Source: Alphaproteobacteria bacterium (GTDB lineage: Bacteria; Pseudomonadota; Alphaproteobacteria; Micropepsales; Micropepsaceae). From it: a DNA stretch of 64,000 nucleotides. Location of the stretch: positions 62,001 to 126,000 of the forward strand of contig JADZAI010000103.1 of assembly GCA_020852655.1 (NCBI GenBank), given 5' to 3'. This document shows, piece by piece, positions 8,619-17,865 of the stretch. Made by a program: the position numbers and the translations under genes. Position 1 is the stretch's first letter. Each line of letters opens with the position of its first letter. The notes below the pieces were generated by a model. It did not search any database, was not told the DNA's origin, and was given only the letters and a program-made list of their open reading frames with translations.

Positions 8619-10843
8619 TCAACCATGCCTTCTTCCTGCTGAACCTCGTCCAGGACGTGAACATCGTCCGGCCGCTGGTTTTCATGACAGCGCGGGATTT
8701 CGGCGCGCCGACGACACTGCTTGTCTCCCGCGACTTCATCCACCGCGACAAGTTCGGCATCTGGCAGGAAGAGATCGAGGAACTGCGCAAAGAGACCGGC
8801 GCGCGCGTCGTCATCTTCGCCCAGGAATGGGAGGCCGCGCAGGTCATGCTGGGCAAGGCCGGCCTTCTGGTCGCCGCCAGCGAATCCGCCCTCTCGGCCC
8901 ATACGCTGACGCACAACGTGCTGCGCCAGGCCCCACCCGGCTTCGTGAAGATCACGCTCCAGCACGGCTTTGAGTGCGTCGGCTTCCTTCAGAGCAAGGA
9001 TCACATCCTCGCCCACGGTCTCGGCGTCACCTTCGGCGCCGATATCGTCTGCGGCTGGTGCGAGCGCGAGCGGCTGACCTCGATGACGCCGTCGCAGGCC
9101 TCGAAGCTCTATGTCTCCGGCCCCCCCTTCGTGCTGCAACAGCGCAAGTCGGACGAGGCGCCGTTCCCCAGCCCCGTCGGCCTCGTCGCCGAGAATCTCC
9201 ACTCCGTGCGCCTGAACATCCAGGGCGACTTCAAGCAGGACTTCGTCCAGGTTTTCTCGGACTTCTGTGCCGAGATGGCGAAGGAGAATCTGATCGTCGC
9301 GCTGCGCCCGCACCCCGGCGGCCAGTATGTGCTGAAGAACAACGTCGTGATGCCGCGCAATGCGGTCATCAACAACAACCCGATCTACAAGGTCGACCTG
9401 TCGCGCTACGCCTACGGCATCTCGGCGCCATCCTCGGTCATCATCGACATGGTGGCCGCCGGCATTCCGACCGCCGTCTGGACCGACGCCGGCGGGACGA
9501 TGGATGCCGGCAACTACACCGGCCTCACGACGATCAGCACGCTCGACCAGTGGGTCGATTTCAGCAAGCGCGCCGTCGCCGAACCCCAATATTTCCTGGA
9601 CCAGCAGGCCGATTTCCTGCGCAACCAGCAGATGCCGGTCGACCCGGAAGACGTCTACAAGCGCTTCGCCGATCTGTTCGAACCGATCCTGCGCCCGGCG
9701 CGCAAGCCCGTGGTCGCGGGCGGCCCGGCCGAGCGCGTGATGTTCGTCGCCAACGGTCTCGTGCCGACGCTCCAGCTCAGCTTCCTCAAGCCCTTGCGCG
9801 CGCTCGTCGAGGCGGGCGAGATCGCGACCGGCTTCCTCACCGAAAGCGACATGCAGGAGCGCTTCGGCAACAGCCTGCATGACGAATCTGTCGGCGACTG
9901 GGCCGAGCAGCGGCTGTCGCAGTTCAAGCCGACCATGCTGGTGTTCTGCCGTTACAGCGGCCCACACTTCGAGGTGATGGCGGACTGGGCGCGCCGCAAC
10001 GACGTGCCGATGGTCTACCAGATCGACGACGACCTTTTGACCATTCCGCCGGATATCGGCCTCGGAAAGTTCAACCTGCACAACAATCCGAAACGCCTGG
10101 CTTCGGTGCGTCACCTGCTCGACACCGTCGACATCGTCTATTGCTCGACCGCGCGCCTGGAGGCCCGCATGCGTGAGCTCGGCGTGACGACGCCGATCGT
10201 CGTCGGCAATATCTACGCGTCGGGCGAAGTGATCCGCCAGGCCGAAGACCGCCCCGTGCGGCGCATCGGCTATATGGCGAGCGCCGACCATGCGCATAAC
10301 CTCACGATGATCCTGCCGGCGATCGTCGAATTCCTGCGCGCCAACCCCGAGGTCGGTTTCGAACTCTTCGGCTCGATCCCGAAACCTCCCGAGCTGGAAG
10401 AGTTCGGCGAGCGCATCACCTCGGCACCGCCGATCCGCAACTATGACCAGTTTCTGCAAGGTTTCGCCGAGCGCAGCTGGGACGTCGGCATCTGCCCGCT
10501 CGTCGCCATCCCCTTCAACCTGATGAAGGCGAACACGAAGTGGGTGGAATACACCGCCGTCGGCGCCGCCGTCGTGGCGAGCGCCGGCACGGTCTATGAC
10601 GAAGGCTGCGCCGACGATTGCGGCGTGCTCGCCGACACGACCGAGGAATGGCGCGCCGCCCTCCAGGCTTTCGCCGACGATCCGGGCGCACGCTTCGCCA
10701 TGGTCTCCCGCGCGCAGGAGAAGCTCCGTTCGTCTTACTCTCTCGACGAACTGCGTGCGCAGGTTTTGAAGCTGTTTGCAGACGTGCGCGCCAAGGCGGC
10801 GGAGCGCGATCAGGCACCGGCGCTTCGGGCCGCCGCCGAGTAG
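8615..10843 (+). CDS. Two-domain glycosyltransferase-type protein
   Basis: Protein of 742 residues built from two GT-B-like halves. The N-terminal half (1 to about 365) has LRPHPGG near residue 229 and a GISAPSSVIIDMVAAGIP block, both typical of CDP-glycerol glycerophosphotransferase or capsule polysaccharide-processing proteins. The C-terminal half (about 375-742) resembles GT4 glycosyltransferases: a QIDDDL segment, a RRIGYMAS strand start, and a late NTKWVEYTAVGAAVVAS acceptor/donor loop. Last gene of the kdsD run, coupled to the previous one by ATGA. Fusion of two transferase-like domains suggests two consecutive additions by one protein; this is inference. Confidence 0.8.
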   Translation: MINHAFFLLNLVQDVNIVRPLVFMTARDFGAPTTLLVSRDFIHRDKFGIWQEEIEELRKETGARVVIFAQEWEAAQVMLGKAGLLVAASESALSAHTLTHNVLRQAPPGFVKITLQHGFECVGFLQSKDHILAHGLGVTFGADIVCGWCERERLTSMTPSQASKLYVSGPPFVLQQRKSDEAPFPSPVGLVAENLHSVRLNIQGDFKQDFVQVFSDFCAEMAKENLIVALRPHPGGQYVLKNNVVMPRNAVINNNPIYKVDLSRYAYGISAPSSVIIDMVAAGIPTAVWTDAGGTMDAGNYTGLTTISTLDQWVDFSKRAVAEPQYFLDQQADFLRNQQMPVDPEDVYKRFADLFEPILRPARKPVVAGGPAERVMFVANGLVPTLQLSFLKPLRALVEAGEIATGFLTESDMQERFGNSLHDESVGDWAEQRLSQFKPTMLVFCRYSGPHFEVMADWARRNDVPMVYQIDDDLLTIPPDIGLGKFNLHNNPKRLASVRHLLDTVDIVYCSTARLEARMRELGVTTPIVVGNIYASGEVIRQAEDRPVRRIGYMASADHAHNLTMILPAIVEFLRANPEVGFELFGSIPKPPELEEFGERITSAPPIRNYDQFLQGFAERSWDVGICPLVAIPFNLMKANTKWVEYTAVGAAVVASAGTVYDEGCADDCGVLADTTEEWRAALQAFADDPGARFAMVSRAQEKLRSSYSLDELRAQVLKLFADVRAKAAERDQAPALRAAAE

Positions 10844-10845
10844 GT

Positions 10846-11508
10846 TCAGCCGCGTTTGATGAAGTGCATCATGGACCCCGTCGGGTAGGTCCAGTGACTC
10901 GCGAGAATGTAGGGCGAGCGCAGCATCTGTACCTCGTGCGCGCGCGTGAAGTCGATCACGGCATCCATGACCTCGCAGCCCGCGTAGCAGTCGTGCAGGA
11001 GCACGCTGCCGCCCGGCGCCAGCAGGTCGTACCAGTTCTTCATGTCGCGCATGCACCCGTCATACGAATGGTCGCCGTCTATGAAGAGCACGTCGAAGAG
11101 GCCGACCTCGGGGTAGCGCTTGTTCTGGGAGTCGCCGACGATCAGGCGGATGTCGGCCTCGATCTTGGCCTTGGCGAGCACCTTCTTCAGCCGCTCGTCG
11201 TCCTGCGGGGCGATGTCGACGGACCAGATCGGCACGCGGGGGTTGGCACATCCCATCAGGAAGGTGCTGCCGCCGTTGAAGCGGCCGATCTCGACGATGC
11301 CTTGCTTCGCGCGCTCGGCGACGATGAAGAGATACTCGCCCTCCCAGGGATCGAGGCGAATGAACTCCTGGGGAATCTCGGCTTTGGCCGCGAGGAAATG
11401 AATCCTCTTGTTGCGGCTCGTCTTCGCCCACGCCGTGTCGATGGGCGAATTGATGTGCTTGCGGCGGAAACCGCCGGAAAACCGTTCCAGAAACTCGCTC
11501 AGCTTCAC
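10846..11508 (-). CDS. Class I SAM-dependent methyltransferase (Methyltransf_24 type)
   Basis: Protein of 220 residues. The SAM-binding motif is VEIGRFNGGST, the acidic loop IWSVDIAP follows, and the LFIDGDHSYDG block with a later LLHDCY is characteristic of the Methyltransf_24/cephalosporin hydroxylase-like group often found in polysaccharide loci, where members methylate sugars. It ends tail-to-tail two bases from the preceding glycosyltransferase and stands at the downstream end of a leftward block. The substrate is probably a glycan hydroxyl, by context only. Confidence 0.85.
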   Translation of the reverse strand: MKLSEFLERFSGGFRRKHINSPIDTAWAKTSRNKRIHFLAAKAEIPQEFIRLDPWEGEYLFIVAERAKQGIVEIGRFNGGSTFLMGCANPRVPIWSVDIAPQDDERLKKVLAKAKIEADIRLIVGDSQNKRYPEVGLFDVLFIDGDHSYDGCMRDMKNWYDLLAPGGSVLLHDCYAGCEVMDAVIDFTRAHEVQMLRSPYILASHWTYPTGSMMHFIKRG

Positions 11509-11587
11509 GCAAGACCCCTTGCCGCCCGAACGCGCAGCTTAGCGCAAGCCGGCAGCCATTGGCACAAGCCTTTGCAGGCAGCTCCGC

Positions 11588-12346
11588 TCAGCCGGTGAAG
11601 TGCGACCGTTCGAGGCTGAGCCGGCCCCAGGTCTGGTCCGACGTGCCGATTTCCGGCACCCACATCATCAGATTTCGGCCTCCGGTCGGATAGGAGCCGG
11701 GCTCCACGCCGTGAAAGGAATTGTCGGTCTTCACGAACACAAAGAGCGAATTCGGCACGTTCGAAAACGTGCGAAGGAGGTCGAACTTCTCATGCCTGAA
11801 ATGCGGTGAGCGCCAGGCGGTGAAGCCGCGTTCCTTCGGCCGGTAGATGCTGGTGCCGAAGGCGGCAAAGCGATCGTCGCCGGGCAGGTAGAAGATCGCC
11901 GTGATGAACTTGTTCACAGCGTCGGTGTGCGGGCCGAGCGCGAAGTCGGCGTAGTCGCGCAGCAGCATCGTGCGCGAGCCGATCGGAACGCTCTCGCCCT
12001 CCGCCGTGCGGGCGATCTGCGATGCGCGGTGGGCAGCGGAGATCGGCAGGAGATGGCCGAACTTCGCGACCATCGCGTCCAGGAAGTCCTGCGAATTCAC
12101 GAGTCGCTCGATGCGGCGCCACATCCCGCCGATGGCTTTCGCGTTGCCGGGGTCCAGATTGAGGAAAAGCCGTGCTTCATAGGGTGCGGGATAGGTGTCG
12201 AAGCGCCTGTCTTCCGGCAGTTCGCGAAGCATCTGCGCATAGGTGTCGGAGGGAAACACATCGCGCACATAGCAATGCGGAAACGGATCGGCTTCGATCT
12301 CTGCCTGCGCGATGCGCGCGACGACATGCGCCTTGAGCTTCTGCAT
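11588..12346 (-). CDS. 2OG-Fe(II) oxygenase family protein
   Basis: Protein of 252 residues with the double-stranded beta-helix signature of iron/2-oxoglutarate oxygenases. His140 and Asp142 (in GPHTDA) and His212 (in NSFHGVEP) form the metal triad, and Arg224 (GGRNLMMW) is placed to bind 2-oxoglutarate. The N-terminal FPHCYVRDVFPSDTYAQM resembles prolyl-hydroxylase-like proteins in sugar clusters. Cytosolic, no signal peptide. Its place between methyltransferase, beta-helix protein and WcbI-type genes suggests hydroxylation of a glycan or of a protein linked to it. The substrate is unknown. Confidence 0.82.
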   Translation of the reverse strand: MQKLKAHVVARIAQAEIEADPFPHCYVRDVFPSDTYAQMLRELPEDRRFDTYPAPYEARLFLNLDPGNAKAIGGMWRRIERLVNSQDFLDAMVAKFGHLLPISAAHRASQIARTAEGESVPIGSRTMLLRDYADFALGPHTDAVNKFITAIFYLPGDDRFAAFGTSIYRPKERGFTAWRSPHFRHEKFDLLRTFSNVPNSLFVFVKTDNSFHGVEPGSYPTGGRNLMMWVPEIGTSDQTWGRLSLERSHFTG

Positions 12347-12404
12347 TCAACCCGCCCATAACCGGCCGCGACCATAGTATCGGCCACCCCGGCGTCAAGC
12401 GATC

Positions 12405-13673
12405 CTAGAAGCCCTGGTAGTCGGCCTTGAGCGCGCCTTCGACCGTACAGTTGACCACCCGGTTCGGCTTGTTGCCGGTGGTATCCGGCGGAACGTCGGA
12501 CAGGAAGCCGAACTTCATGCTGGCGTTCGGATCGGTCGAGCGCGCGACGCAGTTCTGGAACACGAGGTCGCGGGGATAGCCGGGCGCGTCCGGCGCCTTC
12601 ATGATGCCGAAGCCATAGGACCGCCCTGAGGCATAATTGCCGAGCACGTCCAGCGACTGGCACGAGTCGAACAGGATCGACTGCGTCGGCGGCAGGTCGC
12701 GGAACTGCGAAGCCTTGGTCACGAACCCGCCGATGCCGCACCTTCGCGCAACGGTATTCATGACCTTCCCGTCGCTCGTCGCATGGACGAACTTGAACCC
12801 GTAGGTGAAGCAGTCCTCCGCCTGGCCATCGTGGATTTCGAAGGTCGAGTTGCCGACCGAGCCCGAAAAATCGAGACCCTGCCCCAGCCGGGCAATCTTC
12901 GGCGCGAGAAACTTGAATCGATGGCAACCCGAAATGCCGAAGCCACGATTGTTGTCGTGCGTCGTCGTGCCTTGGGCCGTGCCCGACAGGTCGTGGATGT
13001 CGGCGTTCTCGAACGTGAAATCCGTGCAACGCGCCAGGAAGACACCGTGCATGCAGTCGTCGTCGGGATGTACGTCCAACTGGTAGTGGAAATCGTGAAC
13101 CGTCACCGCCTTGGCCGAAAAATTGGCGCAGTCGATCAGCGCCACACCAGAGCCGATGCCGCCGCCGAACACCTCCAGGCCGCTGATCGAGAAATTCTTG
13201 CCCGAGTAGATGAACAGCCCGCCTGTCTTGGTGATCGATTCCTTGCCCGTGTGTTCGCTGCCGTTGCCGCGGCGGTCGATCGTCACGTTGTCGATCACGA
13301 AGTCCGACGCGTTGCGGATCTCGACGGTACGCCGCGTTTCGCCATCGGGCTCGAGCTGGACCAGCTTGGCGTTGACGAGCCCCCTGAAGTTGCGGCCGAG
13401 CTTCAGGTCGCCGCCGACTGCGTAGGTCTTGCCGCCGCCGTCCACCACCGAACCGGCATTCAGCGCCCGCGTCAGCGCCCTGGCGTCGTCGGTGACGCCG
13501 TCTCCGGCCGCGCCGAGGTCCGTCGCAAAGGCCTGGAGGCCGCCGGCGAGCAGCGGATGCGCCCGGGCGAGGGTCCCATAGGCGACGGCGGCGCCACCGA
13601 AGAACGCCCCGCGCAGCAACTGGCGGCGGGAAACCACCAGCCCGCTCCGCCGCGATTCAAGCAAGGAAGCCAT
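12405..13673 (-). CDS. Tat-exported right-handed beta-helix protein (pectate lyase-like fold)
   Basis: Protein of 422 residues. The N-terminus has a twin-arginine signal (SRRQLLRG at about residues 15-22 followed by a small-residue hydrophobic stretch ending ARAHP), so it is folded in the cytosol and exported. Right after the signal comes FATDLGAAGDGVTDDARAL, the opening of pectate-lyase/phage tailspike-like beta-helices, then repeated short strands with NVTID, FSISGL, FTFENADI, FKFLAPKI. Likely binds, cleaves or epimerises an extracellular polysaccharide, perhaps the one made here. A GGAGGG ribosome site precedes the ATG. No catalytic residues can be assigned by eye. Confidence 0.82.
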   Translation of the reverse strand: MASLLESRRSGLVVSRRQLLRGAFFGGAAVAYGTLARAHPLLAGGLQAFATDLGAAGDGVTDDARALTRALNAGSVVDGGGKTYAVGGDLKLGRNFRGLVNAKLVQLEPDGETRRTVEIRNASDFVIDNVTIDRRGNGSEHTGKESITKTGGLFIYSGKNFSISGLEVFGGGIGSGVALIDCANFSAKAVTVHDFHYQLDVHPDDDCMHGVFLARCTDFTFENADIHDLSGTAQGTTTHDNNRGFGISGCHRFKFLAPKIARLGQGLDFSGSVGNSTFEIHDGQAEDCFTYGFKFVHATSDGKVMNTVARRCGIGGFVTKASQFRDLPPTQSILFDSCQSLDVLGNYASGRSYGFGIMKAPDAPGYPRDLVFQNCVARSTDPNASMKFGFLSDVPPDTTGNKPNRVVNCTVEGALKADYQGF

Positions 13674-13790
13674 CCAGCCCTCCCGAACCGTTCGCCGCCC
13701 GGATTTCCTTCATCCGACGCCGCCTTCAGCGGCGCAGAGGCAAGCTTGAAAAACGCGCAAACGGCCGCGATCCGTCGCGCCGGCGCCCTT

Positions 13791-15851
13791 TCAGGCGCGA
13801 ACCGCAGCCTTCGCCTTCTTCACCGGCTTGGCGAGGCCTTCGTCGAGCCGCTCCTCGTCGCAGATCACCGCGGCGCCCGCCTCGAACTCGGCCGACATCA
13901 GGCCCGACGGCGCCGGCTTTGCCGGGGCCGGCGCCGGGCGGGCCGGCTGCGTCATCGCCGCAGGCGTCGCCAGATTGCCGTAGTGCGACAGGAACAGCCG
14001 CATCACATGGCTCACCGCCGCCGGTTCCACCGAGCGCAGATCCTCCTCGAAATAGGCGCCGCGGGCGTGATTGCCGGTGACGATCTCGTAGGACGGGAAG
14101 TAGGCGACGTTCTCGTGCCCCTTCGCGATCTGCTCGGCCGCAACGCGCAGCACGGCCTTGCTGTAAGTGGTGGAGACCAGCACATGCCGATTTTCATAGG
14201 TCGCGACCAGCGGCACCGGCGAAACCGTCAGGATCACGCGCGCCGCCGGATTGACCTTGGCGAGTTCGGCGAGAAACGCGTTCATGTCGGCGACGACGTC
14301 TTCGACGCCGAGGTTGATGAAGCGGTATTTCGACACGTCGATCTGGTCGGTGACGACGCCCGGGGCAGTCGGGAAAACCGTTCCGTCCACGGTCGATTCC
14401 CACGTCTCGGTGAGGCCGAGCGTGAAGACGAAGACGTCGAGCCGCTCGAACATCTCGCGCACGGCGGCGAAATGGCGGTCACGATCGGCCACCAGCTTCG
14501 CTTCGCTTGCAAATCCGTCCGGTTCGACGCTCGAGCGCAGCGGATCGACGAATTTGCCGTCCGGACGGCGCCAGATCGAATCGACCGGCGTGCGGCTGCG
14601 ATAGGCGTGCTGGATCAGCTGGAGCAGCTGGCGCGAGGTATAGATGTTGCCGTAGCGCGCCGAGAACAGGCCGTACTGGCGTTCCGCCTTAGCCTCCTCG
14701 CTCATCCCCTTCGAACCGGGCTCGGCGACGTAGTAGTTGTATCCGCTGCCCTTCAGTGCCCGCGCGATGTGCTGGGCAAAGCAACTGCCGGCGGTCGCGA
14801 CCCTGGTGTCGCGCGCGATCGTGAAGACCGGCCGCACGACGGGATCGACCTCTTCTCGCGCCGGCCCGGCGACGGCGTTGCGCCAGAACTGATAGTCGGG
14901 CAGCCCGCGATAGGGATTGGTGGTCGAGCGCGGCGGTGCAGCCGGCCGGCGCTTGCGCTCGTCCAGCACCTCGTCGAGCCTCAGGAAGCGCTTGTCGTTG
15001 AACCGCTGGCAGACGAGCGCGTCGGGGTTTTTCAGCTCACCATAGGTCGTGTAGGACGAAGCGAGATAGGCGTCGAGCTCCATCACCTTGCGGCTTTCGC
15101 CCATCTTCTTGGCACCGTTGCCCGTCTTGAAGATGAAGCTGCCGCGCAGTCCGATATTTTCGGCGACGCCGGGATAGACCGGCCACACGATGTTGTCGAC
15201 CAGCCGGTCGCTCATCACGTCTTCCGGGTTCAGCGCGAGAGGCTTTGCGCCGATCAGTCCGGTGAGCTTGCGCGCCATGTCGGCGAGCACGAGCAGCTTG
15301 GGATGGTTGACGATGTGCATGAACGGCTTGCGGGCGGCCCAGCCGTCGAACAAATCGTCCAGCGGCAGGTCGGTGTTGCGCGCCGATTCGAGAAGAAGCG
15401 TGCGGCCTTCCTCCCAGTAGTCGAGATAGCCGAGCCGCCGGAAGACGTCCGGCGTGAACAGCTCTTTCACCTCGTCCAGCGGTACGCCCTTCTTCCAGGC
15501 ATAGAGCGCGATCGCGGAGGTCAGCCCACCGGTCGCGCCGCCGAGCTGCTGGCCCTCGTGGAAGGCATAGACCGCGTCGGGATGGAGACCCATGAAGTAG
15601 ATCGCGGGCACGGTGCGGATCGTACCCTTCCAGCCCTGGTTCTCGGCCTCGGCGCGCAGCGTCGGGGCCATCTGCGGCTGCGTGAATATCTGTCCGACGT
15701 CGGCGAAGAGGCCTGCCACCGCGCCCTTCTGGCGCACGAAAGGCCCCCACATCTGGGAGACGATCGCGCGGTCGGGAAGCATCAGGCTGAGACAGTCGGC
15801 GATGATCGGCATCTGACAATTGCCGACCAGCAGGATCTTGTTTCCGCTCAT
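13791..15851 (-). CDS. WcbI-like domain fused to GSCFA domain
   Basis: Protein of 686 residues combining two families. The N-terminal part starts ILLVGNCQMPIIADCL, the hallmark of WcbI-type capsule proteins (putative acetyltransferases), with a GLHPD block near residue 90. Residues about 340-600 are a GSCFA domain: ATAGSCFAQHIARAL, then NIYTSRQLLQL, FTLGLTETW and TVSPVPL. The GSCFA family belongs to the wider SGNH-like group. The last 60 residues are Ala/Pro/Lys-rich and probably disordered. No signal peptide, so it acts in the cytosol. The two domains together suggest acyl transfer on, or removal from, glycan precursors. Confidence 0.85.
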   Translation of the reverse strand: MSGNKILLVGNCQMPIIADCLSLMLPDRAIVSQMWGPFVRQKGAVAGLFADVGQIFTQPQMAPTLRAEAENQGWKGTIRTVPAIYFMGLHPDAVYAFHEGQQLGGATGGLTSAIALYAWKKGVPLDEVKELFTPDVFRRLGYLDYWEEGRTLLLESARNTDLPLDDLFDGWAARKPFMHIVNHPKLLVLADMARKLTGLIGAKPLALNPEDVMSDRLVDNIVWPVYPGVAENIGLRGSFIFKTGNGAKKMGESRKVMELDAYLASSYTTYGELKNPDALVCQRFNDKRFLRLDEVLDERKRRPAAPPRSTTNPYRGLPDYQFWRNAVAGPAREEVDPVVRPVFTIARDTRVATAGSCFAQHIARALKGSGYNYYVAEPGSKGMSEEAKAERQYGLFSARYGNIYTSRQLLQLIQHAYRSRTPVDSIWRRPDGKFVDPLRSSVEPDGFASEAKLVADRDRHFAAVREMFERLDVFVFTLGLTETWESTVDGTVFPTAPGVVTDQIDVSKYRFINLGVEDVVADMNAFLAELAKVNPAARVILTVSPVPLVATYENRHVLVSTTYSKAVLRVAAEQIAKGHENVAYFPSYEIVTGNHARGAYFEEDLRSVEPAAVSHVMRLFLSHYGNLATPAAMTQPARPAPAPAKPAPSGLMSAEFEAGAAVICDEERLDEGLAKPVKKAKAAVRA

Positions 15852-15897
15852 GCAGTCTCCGCCGTAAACCCAAGCCAGCGCCGAACCGGTCGCGCGG

Positions 15898-16746
15898 CTA
15901 CTTCGCAGCCTTCTTGGTCAGGCGCACGGTGATGCGGCGCGCCTGGTTCTCGGGATAGTCCATGTAGTCGTCGATCGCCTCGCGATATTCGACATTGTTC
16001 GGCTTCCACTTGATGCGCGTGACGTCATAGCCGTTGAGCTTCGCCGCCAGCTTGATGAAGCCCCAGCTCGCGACGCCGGACAGCGACATCTGCTCTTCCG
16101 CGCGCTCGCGGATCGCCATCGAGGGGTCTTCCGAATCCTCCAGGCGGAACTTGATGACCGCCTCATCGGTCTTCAGCGAGCCGGTGTCGAGGATGATGCA
16201 TTCCGGATTGAACGACGTCATCAGGCGCAGCAGGCGATAGTGATCCGTGACGTGGTAGAAGATGCCGAGGCAGAAGACGGTGTCGAACGTGTCAGGCCCG
16301 CCGTGCTTCTTCACGATCTCGCGCATGTCATAGATGTCGCCGCAGGCGAAGGTGTAGCGCTTGGGGTCGATGTCCTTGAAGTCGGGCAGGCCGCGGTCGA
16401 TCAGTTCCTGGCGGCCTTCGATCGCGAAGACCGACTTCGCGCCCGCCTGGAGCGCCGCGTAGGTCCAGCGCCCATTATGCGCTGCAAGATCGAGAATCCG
16501 CTTGCCTTTGATGTAGGGAATGTTGGCATCGATGATCTTCTTGTGGCGTTCGATCATCCGCTGGGCGTTCTTGTCCGAGACGTTTTGTCCCGCGCCCTTC
16601 AGAAATGACGAATCCTTGGGAAATGGTGCCATTCGTTCCTCGTCCATGGCCCGCTGTCGCCGGGCCCAATCTTCCGATGTGTCGCCATAGAGCGCGCCGC
16701 GCCGCCCCGCGCCGGCAAACCTATCGGCGTATGAAGCGATTGTCAT
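15898..16746 (-). CDS. Class I SAM-dependent methyltransferase
   Basis: Protein of 282 residues. The SAM motif is ILDLAAHNGRWTYAAL, with the acidic loop VFAIEGRQELIDRG and motif FDTVFCLGIFYHVTDHYRLL. It resembles methyltransferases associated with sugar or lipid tailoring. The frame is open to 16914, but I start at the ATG at 16746 because the upstream part is Arg/Pro-rich and would run into the start of the divergent oxygenase gene. First gene of the leftward block 16746-10846, sharing a promoter region of about 150 bases (16747-16897) with the rightward genes. Confidence 0.85.
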   Translation of the reverse strand: MTIASYADRFAGAGRRGALYGDTSEDWARRQRAMDEERMAPFPKDSSFLKGAGQNVSDKNAQRMIERHKKIIDANIPYIKGKRILDLAAHNGRWTYAALQAGAKSVFAIEGRQELIDRGLPDFKDIDPKRYTFACGDIYDMREIVKKHGGPDTFDTVFCLGIFYHVTDHYRLLRLMTSFNPECIILDTGSLKTDEAVIKFRLEDSEDPSMAIRERAEEQMSLSGVASWGFIKLAAKLNGYDVTRIKWKPNNVEYREAIDDYMDYPENQARRITVRLTKKAAK

Positions 16747-16897
16747 TACGCTAGTGCGAAATGAACCACGCGGCGGGGGCGGTCGCCGGCCGCGTTTGCC
16801 TTGTTTCGGGCCGGAGCGGGGGCTAAAAATCAGGTTTGCGCCGGCCCGGCAGGGCAGGCGTCTTCCGTCCTTCACGAGAGGCAAGTATCGCAGAGCC

Positions 16898-17782
16898 ATG
16901 GCGACGATCATCAAGCATCCCGGCGTTGAGGACTATTTCGTCGAACGGACTCTGGACGAGATCACAGCGGCCCCGAACGGGCTGATCCCCGATTACGAAG
17001 CGAACCGGTTGATCTTGTTGAAGAATTACCGCGTCGATGTCGATTTCGACGCCTTCGCCCAGATGAGCCAGAACACGGCCGGGGCCGACAAGAACCTGCG
17101 CAAGACGCTGAAGAAGCTGTCGGCCAACCACATCATGGCGGCAACTCCCGAGTCCAAGGACCCGATCCATCGGGCCATCATCGACGTGCTCTGCAAGAAG
17201 GACCCCGCCCTCTTCCAGCGCGTCCAGACGGGCATGCTGTCGGCGCACAAGGAGGTCATGCGCCTCTTCAAGAGCTGCTTCCCGCAATACGAATATTTCC
17301 GCGTGATCCCCAGCGTCCGCCTCACCCAGACGCTGTTCGAGAACCTGCACTGGGACAACCACCAGATCGACGACGACTTCCAGCAGGTCCGCATCTTCGT
17401 GAACCTGGATCACCGTCCGCGCATCTGGAACGTCAGCCACAACTTCGTCAGCTATGCGCGCGAGGTCTACAAGGACCACCATCTCGAGCAGTTTGCGGGC
17501 CGCGATCCCAACGAGATGAACGACTATATCTGCGGCAAGATCCTGGGTGGCACATCCGGCGCCTGCACCGACACGCTGCCGCGTCATGTGGTGGCGTTCG
17601 ATCCGGGCGAGGTCTGGTTCGGGGAGTCCCGGATGATCTCGCACCAGATCTATTACGGCGAGCGGGCCATGGTTTACATGTTCTTCGTGAAGCCCGAGGG
17701 CATGCTGGATCGCGGTCGCCGCTTCAACGCGCAGGTCGAAAGCCTGCACAAATCCTTCGCCCGCGAGCCGGCGCTCGCCTGA
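16898..17782 (+). CDS. Putative 2OG-Fe(II) oxygenase (Kdo hydroxylase-like layout)
   Basis: Protein of 294 residues. His151 and Asp153 (in LHWDNHQ), followed by VRIFVNLDHRPRIWNVSH, and a distal His249 (ISHQIYYG) with Arg256 give the HxD...H and 2-oxoglutarate-binding pattern of iron/2OG oxygenases. The arrangement recalls the Kdo 3-hydroxylase family, but overall similarity is unproven. Cytosolic. I chose the ATG at 16898; residues upstream of it are Arg/Pro-rich and overlap the divergent methyltransferase promoter. It starts the rightward run that continues with the sulfotransferase, so it may hydroxylate a sugar later modified. Confidence 0.68.
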   Translation: MATIIKHPGVEDYFVERTLDEITAAPNGLIPDYEANRLILLKNYRVDVDFDAFAQMSQNTAGADKNLRKTLKKLSANHIMAATPESKDPIHRAIIDVLCKKDPALFQRVQTGMLSAHKEVMRLFKSCFPQYEYFRVIPSVRLTQTLFENLHWDNHQIDDDFQQVRIFVNLDHRPRIWNVSHNFVSYAREVYKDHHLEQFAGRDPNEMNDYICGKILGGTSGACTDTLPRHVVAFDPGEVWFGESRMISHQIYYGERAMVYMFFVKPEGMLDRGRRFNAQVESLHKSFAREPALA

Positions 17783-17865
17783 GCCCCGCCAGCCCCGAAC
17801 GCACCGCTTGTTGCTGCAGTGCGGCATGATAAGACATTTGCGACAGTTTGAGTTTCGAGGGCGGT

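Noticed and set aside
12783-15932. 1049-residue plus-strand frame across the beta-helix and WcbI-GSCFA genes
   Set aside because: Shadow frame; no recognisable domain and unlike protein composition.
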